Origin: an uncultured Rhizobiaceae group bacterium
Lineage (GTDB): Bacteria > Pseudomonadota > Alphaproteobacteria > Rhizobiales > Rhizobiaceae
Length of the DNA stretch: 46,720 nt
NCBI GenBank assembly: GCA_905480295.1
Contig: CAJQPW010000038.1
Coordinates: 1-46,720 of the forward strand
Direction of reading: 5' to 3'
The translations under genes and the position numbers were made by a program. This document shows, piece after piece, positions 8,577-17,841 of this stretch; positions within the stretch are counted from its first letter, which is position 1; each line of letters opens with the position of its first letter. The notes under the pieces were generated by a model. That model did not search any database. It saw nothing but the letters and a program-made list of their open reading frames with translations, and had not been told where the DNA came from.

Positions 8577-11177
8577 TTATGCCGGCTCGCTGTCGCGGCG
8601 ACGGCGTTGCATCAGAAAAATGCCACCCAGCAGCAGGAAGGCCGGAATGTAAAACACCTCTTTAGGCATGCGCTCAGCTTTTTCCTTAACCTGAGATAAG
8701 ACGACAGGATCGTCTCCATAGAAGTCAAAAAGTTTCCCGATTTTTTCAAAATATGGAGTCTGCGGCAGCGGCTCATCGATTTTGGCCAAACCATCTTCAA
8801 GTATGATGTTCAAACCAGCCGCTTCAAGTCGGGCGATCGCCTCTTTGCGGTCTCCAAGCGGCACCAGCAAAGTGGTAGAAGTCTCTTTGCCTGTATCAAA
8901 ATTCGGACCGCTGACCACAAAGGTCAGCACGCCATTGTCTGGCACACTACCAACCACTTCAAACACTTTGGCTGGTTCGGTCCTGTTATAGGGCGCTGAT
9001 ATCTGATCGAGCCAGTAGCCCGGCCTGAACAGAGTAAAGGCAACCAACAAGATTAGCGCCGATTCCCAAATCTTGTTGCGTACTAGCCACCAGCCCTGTG
9101 TTGCTGACGCAAACAATAACATCGCTATCACCGCTACAATGAAAACGAAGATCGCTTTGGTCCAATGCACGTCAATCAACAGCAATTCGGTATTGAAAAT
9201 GAACAGGAAGGGCAGAAGCGCGGTTCGGATATCATAGGCAAAACCCTGAATACCGGTTTTGATCGGATCACCGCCCGAAATGGCGGCAGCAGCAAACGCT
9301 GCCAGTCCCACCGGCGGTGTGTCATCAGCCAGAATGCCGAAGTAAAAGACAAAAAGGTGAACCGCGATTAGTGGAATGATCAGACCACTCTTGGCTGCAA
9401 GCGCCAAAATTACCGGTGCCATCAGAGATGATACAACGATATAGTTGGCTGTGGTTGGCAGTCCCATGCCCAAGATAAGGCTCATCACCGCCACCAGCAC
9501 AAGCATGATCATCAAATGACCGCCAGACAGGAACTCAACGAGTTCACCAACAACCTGGTGTGCACCGGTGAGCGAAATGGTTCCAACAATGATACCGGCA
9601 GCGCCAGTTGCAACACTGATACCAATCATGTTGCGTGACCCGGCAATCATGCCATCAAGCCACTCTGAAACGCCTCGACGGCAGGCTGCTGAAAAATCAC
9701 CGGAACCCCGCATGATAACTTTCAAAGGATGCTGGGTGAGCGCAACCGTGATCATGGCGATCGTTGCCCAGAAAGCCGACAGACCTGGTGACAGGCGCTC
9801 GACAATGATGCACCAGATCAAAATGACGATTGGGAGGATGTAATACAGTCCGGTGATTGCTGTTGCACCAGCGCGGGGCAATTCCACGATCGGTGCATCC
9901 GGTGGATCAACAACCAAATCATCGTGACGCGAGGCAAACCAAAGCAAGATCAAGTAGGCCGCTGTGCACAAAATAATCACAAACGGAAATGCGATGTTAG
10001 GCAAGGCAACCTTGATCCAGCCAAGCCCGAAATATACCGCCATACCCAGAAAGGCGATGCCGATAAATCCGCCGAGAAAGCCGATCAATTTGCCTGATAC
10101 GGTCATCGTCGAGGTGGGCTTCTCGAGACCTTTGAGCCCCATTTTCATCGCTTCCAGGTGAACGATGTAGACCAACGCGATATAGGATACCAATGCTGGC
10201 ACCAGGGCGTGTCGGATAATCTCGGTATAGCTCACCCCGGTGAACTCGGAAATCAGGAATGCAGCGGCCCCCATAACGGGGGGTGTCAGCTGACCATTGG
10301 TCGATGATGCCACTTCGACCGCGCCCGCCTTTTCAGCGGAAAACCCGGTCTTTTTCATCAGCGGAATGGTGAACGTACCCGTGGTCACCGTGTTGGCGAT
10401 GGACGAGCCGGAATACAATCCGCTGAGAGCGGAAGCAACAACGGCTGCCTTTGCCGGGCCGCCGCGGAAATGGCCAAGCAAAGCGAATGAAATTTTAATG
10501 AAATAATTGCCCGCTCCGGCTTTTTCCAACACCGACCCAAACAGAACAAACAGAAATATCAACGACGCCGAGACTCCAAGAGCAACGCCGAACACCCCTT
10601 CATTCTGCATCCAGAAATGCCACATCGCCTTGCCATAAGACGCACCCTTCCACTGCATGGCATCCGGCAACCAGCGGGCATCGCCAAAAAAGACATAGAG
10701 CACAAAACAGCCGGCAACGATCATGAGCGGCAGGCCGAGGACTCGGTAGACAGTGACAAATAGAATGATCATGCCGATGGTGGAAACGACAAGGTCACCG
10801 GTTGTTGGCAATCCGGCACGAACCGCAATCTCGTTGCGAAACCACACAATATACAGGCAGCTGAGCACTCCAAGCGCAGCAAGCGCCCAATCATACCAGG
10901 GAACCCGATCTTTGCTGGCTCCCTTAAACAAAGGAAAGGCCAGCGCTGCTAACAGGAGGCCAAAGGACAGGTGAAACAGCCGGGCATTTGAGTTGGTAAC
11001 AACTCCAACACCGAAGATTTCATGAACCATGAACGGAACGTTTGAAGCGATATAGAGTTGGAACAGTGCCCAAATCAAAGCAACCCAGAAGATCAGCCTG
11101 CCTTCCCACCCGGTCGGATTGCGTCCTCCGGTATCCGTGGCGGTAAATTGTTCCAGATTTTCCCCTGCCGCGCTCAT
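8577..11177 (-). CDS. TRAP transporter fused permease (4TM + 12TM) with C-terminal DUF3394-like domain
   Basis: This 866-residue membrane protein joins the small (DctQ-like) and large (DctM-like) TRAP subunits in one chain, as usual for TAXI-type TRAP systems. The large domain shows GLYSGSSIANTVTTGTFTIP, S-T-N-G-Q-L-T-P-P-V-M-G-A-A-A-F and GMGLPTTANYIVVSSL. After the last core helices, a soluble tail of roughly 150 residues ends in a final helix and an RRRRD stretch, matching the DUF3394 type of extension. It is downstream of the TAXI receptor (116-bp gap with a hairpin) and upstream of the aminotransferase. It uses an ion gradient, not ATP. Confidence 0.93.
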   Translation of the reverse strand: MSAAGENLEQFTATDTGGRNPTGWEGRLIFWVALIWALFQLYIASNVPFMVHEIFGVGVVTNSNARLFHLSFGLLLAALAFPLFKGASKDRVPWYDWALAALGVLSCLYIVWFRNEIAVRAGLPTTGDLVVSTIGMIILFVTVYRVLGLPLMIVAGCFVLYVFFGDARWLPDAMQWKGASYGKAMWHFWMQNEGVFGVALGVSASLIFLFVLFGSVLEKAGAGNYFIKISFALLGHFRGGPAKAAVVASALSGLYSGSSIANTVTTGTFTIPLMKKTGFSAEKAGAVEVASSTNGQLTPPVMGAAAFLISEFTGVSYTEIIRHALVPALVSYIALVYIVHLEAMKMGLKGLEKPTSTMTVSGKLIGFLGGFIGIAFLGMAVYFGLGWIKVALPNIAFPFVIILCTAAYLILLWFASRHDDLVVDPPDAPIVELPRAGATAITGLYYILPIVILIWCIIVERLSPGLSAFWATIAMITVALTQHPLKVIMRGSGDFSAACRRGVSEWLDGMIAGSRNMIGISVATGAAGIIVGTISLTGAHQVVGELVEFLSGGHLMIMLVLVAVMSLILGMGLPTTANYIVVSSLMAPVILALAAKSGLIIPLIAVHLFVFYFGILADDTPPVGLAAFAAAAISGGDPIKTGIQGFAYDIRTALLPFLFIFNTELLLIDVHWTKAIFVFIVAVIAMLLFASATQGWWLVRNKIWESALILLVAFTLFRPGYWLDQISAPYNRTEPAKVFEVVGSVPDNGVLTFVVSGPNFDTGKETSTTLLVPLGDRKEAIARLEAAGLNIILEDGLAKIDEPLPQTPYFEKIGKLFDFYGDDPVVLSQVKEKAERMPKEVFYIPAFLLLGGIFLMQRRRRDSEPA

Positions 11178-11252
11178 GGTCTGCTCTCCCGACTATGTGT
11201 TTTGCATCGCTGCATTTTTGAACGCTTGAGCGTTTCTCATTCATTCATAAGA

Positions 11253-11280
11253 TTGGGGGCGATCCGAAGACCGCCCCCAA
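11253..11280 (-). terminator. GC-rich hairpin between TAXI receptor and TRAP permease genes
   Basis: TTGGGGGCG (11253-11261) pairs with CGCCCCCAA (11272-11280) across a ten-base loop. It begins immediately downstream of the receptor stop and has no strong T-run. In binding-protein transport operons such a hairpin usually stabilises or partly terminates the message so that more receptor than permease is made. Similar hairpins follow two other receptor genes in this window. Confidence 0.65.
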
Positions 11281-11293
11281 AATGTGCCAGATC

Positions 11294-12256
11294 TTACATC
11301 CAGCCTTTTTCTTTGTAATATTTCATTGCGCCGTCATGCAGCGGAGCGGAGAGTGAATCCTTGATCATTTCTTCCGGCTTCAGGTTGCCGAAGGCAGGAT
11401 GAAGCTTCTTGAACTGGTCAAAATTCTCAAACACCGCTTTCACAACAACATAAACGGTCTCAGCCGGGACATCAGCGCTGGATACGAACGTCGCACCCAC
11501 ACCAAACGTCTGGACGTCTTTCTTGTTGTTATACATGCCGGCTGGGATAGTGGCCGTGCGGTAGAAGGAATTGTCTGCAACCAGTTTGTCGATGGCCGGA
11601 CCGGTCACGTCGACAAGATGGGCATCACAGCTGGCCAGGGATTCCTGCGTCAGAGCGGATGGGTGTCCAACAAGCCAGAAATAGGCATCGATTTTGCCGT
11701 CACAGACAGCCTGACCTGTTTCAGCCGACTTCATTTCAGCCGCCAGTTTCAGATCGGAACGTTTCCAACCCATGGCTTCTTCGATGACTTCCCATGTACC
11801 ACGCGTACCGGAACCTGGGTTACCGATGTTCATGCGTTTGCCCTTCACATCGGTAAGGGTGTTCACGCCGGACGAATCGCTGGCAATCACGGTTACCGGC
11901 TCTGGGTGCACGGAGAATACAGCGCGCAGTTTTTCAAATTTGCCTGCATCAGCAAATTTGGAAGTGCCGTTATAGGCATGATACTGCCAGTCAGACTGAG
12001 CCACACCGAATTCCAGTTCACCGGCACGAACGGTGTTGATGTTGTAGATTGATCCGCCGGTGGATTCAGCCGAACAGCGCAGGCCGTGTTCTTTGCGGTT
12101 TTTGTTGACCAGCCGACAGATCGCACCACCAGTTGGATAGTACACGCCGGTTACACCGCCGGTACCAATAGAAATGAATTTCTGATCGGCAGCAAAGCTT
12201 TGGCCGGTCATGGCTGCAGAACCAAGCATGGCTGCAGCGAATACAAATTTTTTCAT
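11294..12256 (-). CDS. TAXI family TRAP transporter solute receptor
   Basis: The 320-residue periplasmic protein has a signal peptide ([22 protein letters not shown]) and then the TAXI hallmark [17 protein letters not shown]. The ATG at 12256 is chosen over an upstream in-frame start because AGGGAGA precedes it at the right distance and a signal peptide follows. It captures the substrate for the fused permease downstream. Known TAXI receptors bind glutamate/glutamine or small carboxylates, and the operon partner is an aminotransferase, so an amino acid or amino-sulfonate is a fair but unproven guess. It is divergent from a LysR gene. Confidence 0.94.
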   Translation of the reverse strand: MKKFVFAAAMLGSAAMTGQSFAADQKFISIGTGGVTGVYYPTGGAICRLVNKNRKEHGLRCSAESTGGSIYNINTVRAGELEFGVAQSDWQYHAYNGTSKFADAGKFEKLRAVFSVHPEPVTVIASDSSGVNTLTDVKGKRMNIGNPGSGTRGTWEVIEEAMGWKRSDLKLAAEMKSAETGQAVCDGKIDAYFWLVGHPSALTQESLASCDAHLVDVTGPAIDKLVADNSFYRTATIPAGMYNNKKDVQTFGVGATFVSSADVPAETVYVVVKAVFENFDQFKKLHPAFGNLKPEEMIKDSLSAPLHDGAMKYYKEKGWM

Positions 12257-12371
12257 GAGTATCTCCCTTGAAGTTATTGTCAGGTGTGGAACGCACCCTG
12301 ACCTGAATGAAAAAGGCCCGCTCCGAAAATGTTCAGCTGACCCATCCATAGCCAAGTATGCAACGGAGATT

Positions 12372-12408
12372 GCATTGATTACTAATGCGAAAAACGCATA
12401 CAATGCGT
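12372..12408. promoter_or_regulatory. Cluster of inverted half-sites, probable LysR binding region
   Basis: Four alternating half-sites lie together between the LysR gene and the TAXI operon: GCATT (12372-12376), AATGCG (12384-12389), ACGCAT (12394-12399) and ATGCGT (12403-12408). The last two form a perfect 15-bp palindrome with a 3-base centre. Paired dyads in a divergent promoter are the usual layout of LysR recognition and activation sites. Confidence 0.6.
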
Positions 12409-12516
12409 CAATATGATCAAAAATTTGTACATTTATCCTTTAAAGATTGTTCTGTAATGCAAAAAATCGATTTTGTAATTTTCCACTTTTCCAATTGGCT
12501 CGCGGAATTTTGAACG

Positions 12517-13419
12517 ATGGACATCCAGTGGCTTGAAGACTTTTTGATCCTCCGCGAAACCGGCAACTTCACCCAGTCAGCTGCGCGCCTGAATATCTCC
12601 CAGGCCGCATTCAGCCGCCGCATTCAATCCCTGGAAGCATGGTTGAACCAAACCCTGGTCGATCGATCGAGACATCCGGTACGGTTTACCCGCGAAGGGG
12701 AGGTGTTTCATCAGGAAGCTTTCGAGATTCTCAACCGCTTGTCGCAGGCCCGCTCAGCTCTTGAAGATCCCGATCTTGGCGCCCGAAATCATGTCGACGT
12801 TCTGATGCCCCATATCCTGTCAGCCTCCCGGTTTTCCAGGTGGTGGCAGCAATGGTCCGATGGCACCAACCTGACTGTCTCGGCCTCGGTTGGCAACATA
12901 ACCGAAATGGTTTCCCGGTTCATTGCTGGTGGCGCTGACTTGTTGATCTGCCACTCCGGTGAAGATCTGCCCATGATTCTGGATTCCGCCCAGTACAAAT
13001 CTCATCTGCTCGAACTGGATCGCCTCAGTCCTTACATGGCTTTAAAGCTGAGACGACAGTTCGAAATGAATTTTCCGGGCACCCATTCCCATCCCGTTCC
13101 GTTGGTCCGTTATTCGCAGGGCGCCTATTTTGCCCGCCTGGTAGATCAGATTGTATCCGGCGCTCCCGGTCGTCTGTTTGGCCGTACCGTCGTCGAGACC
13201 GACATGTCGACTGTCGTGATGCAATGTTTGCGAGATGGGTTTGGTATCGGTTGGCTGCCCGATCGCTCTGTGGAAGCGGCGGCAAGCAGCGGCTTATATC
13301 GGCTCACCGATCCGGGTTGGTCGATGGACATGTCGATCCACGCCTACATGTCCATCAACTCCAACAACCCTGCCTGTCACATGGTGTGGAAACGCATCAC
13401 CGGCGAAAACGGCACATAA
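12517..13419 (+). CDS. LysR family transcriptional regulator
   Basis: The 300-residue protein begins MDIQWLEDFLILRETGNFTQ, the standard LysR winged helix-turn-helix (residues 1-62, with S-Q-A-A-F-S-R-R-I-Q-S-L-E as recognition region), followed by a periplasmic-binding-like effector domain. It is transcribed away from the TAXI receptor across a 260-bp region that holds a set of palindromic half-sites. By position it should control the TAXI-TRAP-aminotransferase operon. It ends 90 bases before the convergent cytochrome gene. The effector is probably the transported substrate or its keto product (inference). Confidence 0.94.
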   Translation: MDIQWLEDFLILRETGNFTQSAARLNISQAAFSRRIQSLEAWLNQTLVDRSRHPVRFTREGEVFHQEAFEILNRLSQARSALEDPDLGARNHVDVLMPHILSASRFSRWWQQWSDGTNLTVSASVGNITEMVSRFIAGGADLLICHSGEDLPMILDSAQYKSHLLELDRLSPYMALKLRRQFEMNFPGTHSHPVPLVRYSQGAYFARLVDQIVSGAPGRLFGRTVVETDMSTVVMQCLRDGFGIGWLPDRSVEAAASSGLYRLTDPGWSMDMSIHAYMSINSNNPACHMVWKRITGENGT

Positions 13420-13438
13420 TCCAGACTTGTTGGCAAGA

Positions 13439-13464
13439 CGCTGTTTGTTTCCACCAAAACAGCG
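13439..13464. terminator. Hairpin between convergent LysR and cytochrome c genes
   Basis: CGCTGTTT (13439-13446) pairs with AAACAGCG (13457-13464) around a ten-base loop in the 90-bp gap between two convergent genes. The stem is eight base pairs and no long T-run follows on either strand, so it would be a weak or bidirectional terminator at best. Confidence 0.4.
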
Positions 13465-13509
13465 AAGAGACCCGAAAATCACGCCGCGAAGAAATCAGCC
13501 GTGATCGCG

Positions 13510-14367
13510 CTACTTGCTTGACAGCGGTGGCAAGGTGCGAAGATAGGCGACCATAGCCTTGACATCACTCAGCGTCGTCTTGGCCAGAAACGAATATGGC
13601 ATTGGTGGCAGCATCGGCGTCCCGTCGGGGCGTTTGCCCGTTCTGATCATGGTGACGAGCTCTGCATCGCTCCAACCCTTTATGCCGTCGCTGTGAGACG
13701 TGAGATTGGACGCGACAGAAACACCCCAGGGGCCGTGAAACTCAAACCCTCCCCGACCCAGATCGGTTTCCAGCATTGGCCCCTTGGGTCCCAATGGCGT
13801 GTGGCATTCCATGCAATGCGCGACGGGGCCTGCAAGGTATTCGCCGTATTTCACTGGATCATCAGCAGAAACATCGGCGACAGACCCAACCGGTGGTCCG
13901 TAGGCGGGTGGCAGGTCAATATTGTAGGTTGACGCGGGCACCTGTCTCTCGACGGTCGGTGCTGCTCGCAGATAGGCAACAATCGCTGACAGGTCCCGGT
14001 CGGAGATTCCGCGATACATTGCAAATGGCATAGGTGGGCCGATTACACTGCCGTCCGGGCGAATACCTTCTCGGATCGCCCGCGCCAGTTCGGCATCACT
14101 CCAATCCTTTACCCTGCTCGCCGGCGTGATGTTCGGGGCAATGGCGGTAAAGGCGGGATTCTTTTCAACCAACCGCCCGGACAATTCCTGACCTTTGACA
14201 AAACCGTTCGGCCCCAGTGGCGAATGGCAATTGCCACATCCTGCCGGCCCTTCCACCAGATAAGTGCCTCGTTCCAGTAAAGTTTCCGCCGATACGGAAA
14301 ATGTTGCGGCCATGCTGATACCAGTCACAGCAATGCAATGCGCGATAAGTTTTTCAAAAATTTTCAT
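13510..14367 (-). CDS. Exported diheme c-type cytochrome
   Basis: From the ATG at 14367 the protein has 285 residues with an N-terminal signal sequence ending near S-V-S-A-E. It has two cytochrome c domains, each with a heme site, CGNCH (44-48) and CMECH (185-189). After each heme the pattern G-x-R-P-D-G-x-x-x-x-P-P-M-P-F/Y supplies a likely axial methionine. Such tandem-domain cytochromes accept electrons from periplasmic dehydrogenases. No quinoprotein dehydrogenase is visible next to it, so its partner is elsewhere or unidentified. An upstream in-frame codon at 14409 is less likely because the signal peptide would no longer be N-terminal. Confidence 0.9.
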   Translation of the reverse strand: MKIFEKLIAHCIAVTGISMAATFSVSAETLLERGTYLVEGPAGCGNCHSPLGPNGFVKGQELSGRLVEKNPAFTAIAPNITPASRVKDWSDAELARAIREGIRPDGSVIGPPMPFAMYRGISDRDLSAIVAYLRAAPTVERQVPASTYNIDLPPAYGPPVGSVADVSADDPVKYGEYLAGPVAHCMECHTPLGPKGPMLETDLGRGGFEFHGPWGVSVASNLTSHSDGIKGWSDAELVTMIRTGKRPDGTPMLPPMPYSFLAKTTLSDVKAMVAYLRTLPPLSSK

Positions 14368-14458
14368 GAACAGCCCAATCTGAGTTCGCCCCATACGCGA
14401 GGCTAACAATGCTCATGGAGGCTGTCCAGCAAACGCCAAAGACTGTCGAAGTAAACGC

Positions 14459-14752
14459 TCACCCAGTGCCTTCAACCAAAACCAGATTTGCCTTTGCGGT
14501 CCGATGACGGATCTTTGCCAATTCCTGATATTCTGGATCATTGTACCAGGCGCGGGCCGCGGCTGTGCTGGGAAACCGCATCAAGACGGTATTTGGTAAA
14601 GCCCAACTGCCCTCCAGCACGCTGGTTTCCTGCTTGGATGTTGCAAGCAACTCACCCCCATGCCGCTCGAAACTCGGCATAAAGCCGGCAAGGTAGTGCT
14701 TGTACTCTTCTGCATCTTCGATCTGTAATTGCCCAATTACATAAGCGCTCAT
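14459..14752 (-). CDS. DUF1330 domain protein
   Basis: This 97-residue protein begins MSAYVIGQLQIEDAEEYKHY and contains R-F-P-S-T-A-A-A-R-A-W-Y-N-D-P-E-Y-Q, both typical of the DUF1330 dimeric ferredoxin-like fold. The function of the family is not established. The gene precedes the diheme cytochrome by 91 bases on the same strand and may share its transcript. The next gene upstream is the IclR regulator, also leftward. Confidence 0.88.
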   Translation of the reverse strand: MSAYVIGQLQIEDAEEYKHYLAGFMPSFERHGGELLATSKQETSVLEGSWALPNTVLMRFPSTAAARAWYNDPEYQELAKIRHRTAKANLVLVEGTG

Positions 14753-14855
14753 GAAAACCGTTCCCGTTCACCGACACTGAGGAACCTAACGGAACCCTAT
14801 TCAGCGCAGCTTTGCAATATATCGGCCATCTCTCGCGTACGCCTTCCCGGCTGCA

Positions 14856-15617
14856 TTAACGAGATGTCAGTTCGATCAGGTGAGCTCGGGCTTTGCGCAA
14901 TTGCTCTTCGACAACTTTATGGCTCATTTCGTAACGACTCGAAGGGATGGGCACCGAAATCGAATGGATCTCCGAACTCCAGTCGCTGAAGGCAAATCCG
15001 ATAGCACTGATACCATTGGTATGCTCGTCCAGGTCGTAGGCCAGTCCGGAGCCCCTAACAGATTCAATCACGGCCATGAACGCGTCTTCATCAACGTCCG
15101 AACCTGATCGCGCCCATTCGGCGCGGGCTAATTTGAGAAGCCGATCATTGTCCAATAACGAGAGCGCAGCGCGACCATTGGCAGTGGTTGTCAACGGAAA
15201 TACCTCGCCCACGGACGATACGGCACGCAGACGGTGCATGCCCGGAACCTGATCGAGAAAAATCATGCCCCCACCACGTAGCACCGCCAAATCAACTGTC
15301 TCGCCCGTTTCTTCCACCAGTTGCGACAACAACAAGCGGCAATTCTCGACAATGTCGTAGCGGGCATTCGCCGCCATGGAATGCAGCTCGGGGCCGAGTC
15401 TCAACCCTCCTTCCGCGCTGGACGCAATGATTAACCGTTCGGCCTGCAGGGCTCCAACAATGCGCTGGACTGTGGAGCGAGGCAGTTCAACCTGCCGTGC
15501 AATCTGACCAAGACTCAATCCCGTCTGACTGTCACGCAGCACACGCAGTATCGCCGCAGCCCGCGCGATAACCTGTATGCCGCTAGATCGACTGGTTGAG
15601 TTTTTTTCGTCACCCAT
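14856..15617 (-). CDS. IclR family transcriptional regulator
   Basis: From ATG 15617 the protein is 253 residues, the normal IclR size. The N-terminal winged helix has the sequence L-S-L-G-Q-I-A-R-Q-V-E-L-P-R-S-T-V-Q-R-I-V-G-A-L (about residues 34-57), followed by the effector-binding domain with V-D-L-A-V-L-R-G-G-G-M-I-F-L-D-Q. The reading frame is open 43 codons farther upstream but without family similarity there. The gene is divergent from the cyclase/Liv/BKACE operon and very likely controls it. IclR proteins usually sense pathway acids or intermediates. Confidence 0.93.
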   Translation of the reverse strand: MGDEKNSTSRSSGIQVIARAAAILRVLRDSQTGLSLGQIARQVELPRSTVQRIVGALQAERLIIASSAEGGLRLGPELHSMAANARYDIVENCRLLLSQLVEETGETVDLAVLRGGGMIFLDQVPGMHRLRAVSSVGEVFPLTTTANGRAALSLLDNDRLLKLARAEWARSGSDVDEDAFMAVIESVRGSGLAYDLDEHTNGISAIGFAFSDWSSEIHSISVPIPSSRYEMSHKVVEEQLRKARAHLIELTSR

Positions 15618-15722
15618 CTTTTGCTCAGGCTGTTTTGGAGCGGGCCGCAAGGCGTCGCATGAGAAAATAATCCACAGGCCTCCACTGATTGACCCGCATT
15701 GCGGTACAGTTATGCGGCATAC

Positions 15723-15751
15723 TTGACTGCAATGCAATACAGCCATATCGT
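15723..15751 (+). promoter_or_regulatory. Candidate sigma-70 promoter of the cyclase-Liv-BKACE operon
   Basis: TTGACT (15723-15728) and TATCGT (15746-15751) are spaced by 17 bases in the 218-bp divergent region between the IclR gene and the operon. The first operon gene starts 84 bases downstream. The -10 match is only partial, so this is tentative. Confidence 0.4.
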
Positions 15752-15835
15752 ATCGTGATCATTTTGGGAGTAATTCCCCACCAATTTTACATCGCTGGAC
15801 TCATAAAACGTTTTGGGTCGCAGGAGGAGCGCAAC

Positions 15836-16675
15836 ATGACCATCACCGTCCGCGGCATCGATTTCCAATCCAACACCGACAACGATATGGGGTTGGAATT
15901 TGTCAATCTCAGCCACCGTTTCGGATACCAATGCCCAAACTGGCCCTATTTCAAAGACGTCGCCATTGAACGCAAACACTACATGGCCAAGTCCGGCGTT
16001 CTCAGCCAAACCATCACGACCACCATGCACGTTACCACCCACATTGATGCGCCTGCTCATGTGGTTCAGGGCACTCCTTTCATCGACGAAGTGCCGTTGC
16101 CGCATTTCTTCGGGACAGGTCTGGTCGTATCAATCCCCAAGAAGAAGTGGGAACAGATCACCGGAGATGACCTGGAAAAAGCCTGTGGGCACGCGATCCG
16201 CAAGGGTGATGTTCTGATCATCAACACCGGTTGGCACAAAGAGTATGAAGACGGTGACTATTTTGCCTATTGCCCGGGCCTGGTCCCTTCGGCGGCCGAC
16301 TGGATGATTGAAAAGGGCGTAAAGGTAGTCGGCCATGATACACAGGCCAATGACCATCCTTTGGCGACCGCAATCGGTCCCCAACGCAACGGTCCGATCC
16401 TGCCGCATCTGGAGCAGGAATATTTCGAATGGTCCGGTGGCGTCGACTGGAAAGATGCTTTCCCTGAATGGGAACCGGTGCACAACAAGCTCTTTTCCAA
16501 CGGTATTCTCGGCATTGAAAATGTTGGTGGTGATCTGGATTCGGTGACCGGCAAACGCTGCACCTTTGCTTTCTTCCCCTGGAACTGGGATCGGGGTGAT
16601 GGCTGCATTATCCGACTGGTCGCCATGATGGATAAGGGCCAGGAATACCGCATTGAGCCAGGTGAGGACTTTTAA
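15836..16675 (+). CDS. Cyclase-family metal-dependent hydrolase (KynB-like fold)
   Basis: The ATG at 15836 follows AGGAGGAGC, a strong ribosome site, giving 279 residues. The cyclase-family metal motif H-x-D-x-x-x-H is present as THIDAPAH (His69, Asp71, His75), followed by R-K-G-D-V-L-I-I-N-T-G-W-H and V-V-G-H-D-T-Q-A-N-D-H-P. Relatives include kynurenine formamidase, isatin hydrolase and other amide or lactone hydrolases that use Mn or Zn. It is the first gene of a nine-gene operon that includes a cupin, two dehydrogenases, a Liv-type importer and a BKACE enzyme. It therefore probably hydrolyses the imported compound or an intermediate. Confidence 0.88.
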   Translation: MTITVRGIDFQSNTDNDMGLEFVNLSHRFGYQCPNWPYFKDVAIERKHYMAKSGVLSQTITTTMHVTTHIDAPAHVVQGTPFIDEVPLPHFFGTGLVVSIPKKKWEQITGDDLEKACGHAIRKGDVLIINTGWHKEYEDGDYFAYCPGLVPSAADWMIEKGVKVVGHDTQANDHPLATAIGPQRNGPILPHLEQEYFEWSGGVDWKDAFPEWEPVHNKLFSNGILGIENVGGDLDSVTGKRCTFAFFPWNWDRGDGCIIRLVAMMDKGQEYRIEPGEDF

Positions 16676-16678
16676 ACC

Positions 16679-17026
16679 ATGCTGGTCAATCGCTTTACCG
16701 ACGTCGAAAAATACGAGGCTCCCAACCATTTTGATGTCACCGGCCTTCGGTTGCAGGGCTTCCAGCCCGGTGGTCCGGAGAACCAGTGGGTGGGGCTAAG
16801 TCAATTTCTGCCCGGTGGTGGTGCCGGCCCTGACTCGACTCCTTTCGAAAAGGTCTACGTGGTTCTGGACGGTGAAATGACTGTCATCATTGATGGTGAG
16901 GAAACCGTTCTCGGTAAATACGATTCCTGTACAATCGCGCCAAATGAAGTGCGAAAAATAGAAAACCGGCGCAACGATGTATGTGTGATGCTGGTCGTCA
17001 TGCCCTACCCACCAAAGGCGACTTGA
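16679..17026 (+). CDS. Small single-domain cupin protein
   Basis: The protein has 115 residues with one cupin barrel: F-E-K-V-Y-V-V-L-D-G-E-M-T-V-I-I-D-G-E is the first cupin strand pair and C-T-I-A-P-N-E-V-R-K-I-E-N the second. The usual H-x-H metal ligands before the glutamate are absent (the segment reads PDSTPFEK), so metal binding may differ from canonical cupins. It starts three bases after the cyclase stop. A role as a small isomerase, lyase or accessory factor in the operon's pathway is possible; its reaction cannot be named. Confidence 0.82.
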   Translation: MLVNRFTDVEKYEAPNHFDVTGLRLQGFQPGGPENQWVGLSQFLPGGGAGPDSTPFEKVYVVLDGEMTVIIDGEETVLGKYDSCTIAPNEVRKIENRRNDVCVMLVVMPYPPKAT

Positions 17027-17034
17027 AGGAGACC

Positions 17035-17841
17035 ATGATGAGCGATCCAACCCTGTCAAACCCTCTTTCAATGTTCGATGTTGAAGGCAAGGTAGCGCTG
17101 ATTACCGGAGCCTCCGGGGCCTTTGGCATGGTGGCTGCGCGTGTTCTTGCCGGCGCCGGATGCCGGTTGGTGCTTGCAGCGGGCAATGAAGAAGCATTGC
17201 AGGAAATTACAAGTGAGTGTGAAACCGCTGGCGCAAAAGTTGCGGCGGTCAATACACGCCCGAGTGACGAGGCATCCTGCCAGCAACTGGTTGACCGAGC
17301 AGTTGCAGAGTTTGGTCGGCTGGATATTCTTGTGGTCGCGTCCGGCATGAATAAGGTTGCCCTGATCAACGATATGGAACCGGACACATTTACCGATGTG
17401 ATGGATGCCAATGTGACCCAAAGCTGGTTGATTGCCCGGGCAGCATCCGGTCAGATGAAAGCTCAGGGTGACGGCGGCAAGATTGTTTTGGTCTCGTCGG
17501 CTCGCGGATTGCTGGGGCATCCCGCCGGCTATACCGCCTATTGTTCGTCGAAGGCAGCGGTCGACGGAATGACAAAGGCTCTGGGTTGTGAACTGGGACC
17601 CACAGGCATCACCGTCAACGCAATCGCGCCAACCGTTTTTCGTTCTCCCCTCACCGCATGGATGTTTGAGGATAACGAGAAGGCCAATGCGGTACGTGCT
17701 GGTTTCCTTTCACGCGTTCCAAAGGGACGCCTGGGTGAACCTGAAGACCTCGCCGGACCTCTGTTGTTTTTGTCATCACGGGCTTCGGACTTTTATACCG
17801 GCCATATTCTTTATGCGGACGGCGGATATACGGCGGGCTGA
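17035..17841 (+). CDS. Short-chain dehydrogenase/reductase (SDR)
   Basis: The 268-residue protein has the classical SDR features: TGASGAFG cofactor motif (24-31), the serine in VLVSSAR (about 155) and the YxxxK pair Tyr169/Lys173, and an ending F-Y-T-G-H-I-L-Y-A-D-G-G. AAGGAG lies upstream; the start may be this ATG or the one directly after it at 17038. It lies nine bases after the cupin and overlaps the next gene by one base (TGATG). It probably oxidises a hydroxyl group or reduces a ketone in the operon's pathway using NAD(P). Substrate unknown. Confidence 0.93.
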   Translation: MMSDPTLSNPLSMFDVEGKVALITGASGAFGMVAARVLAGAGCRLVLAAGNEEALQEITSECETAGAKVAAVNTRPSDEASCQQLVDRAVAEFGRLDILVVASGMNKVALINDMEPDTFTDVMDANVTQSWLIARAASGQMKAQGDGGKIVLVSSARGLLGHPAGYTAYCSSKAAVDGMTKALGCELGPTGITVNAIAPTVFRSPLTAWMFEDNEKANAVRAGFLSRVPKGRLGEPEDLAGPLLFLSSRASDFYTGHILYADGGYTAG

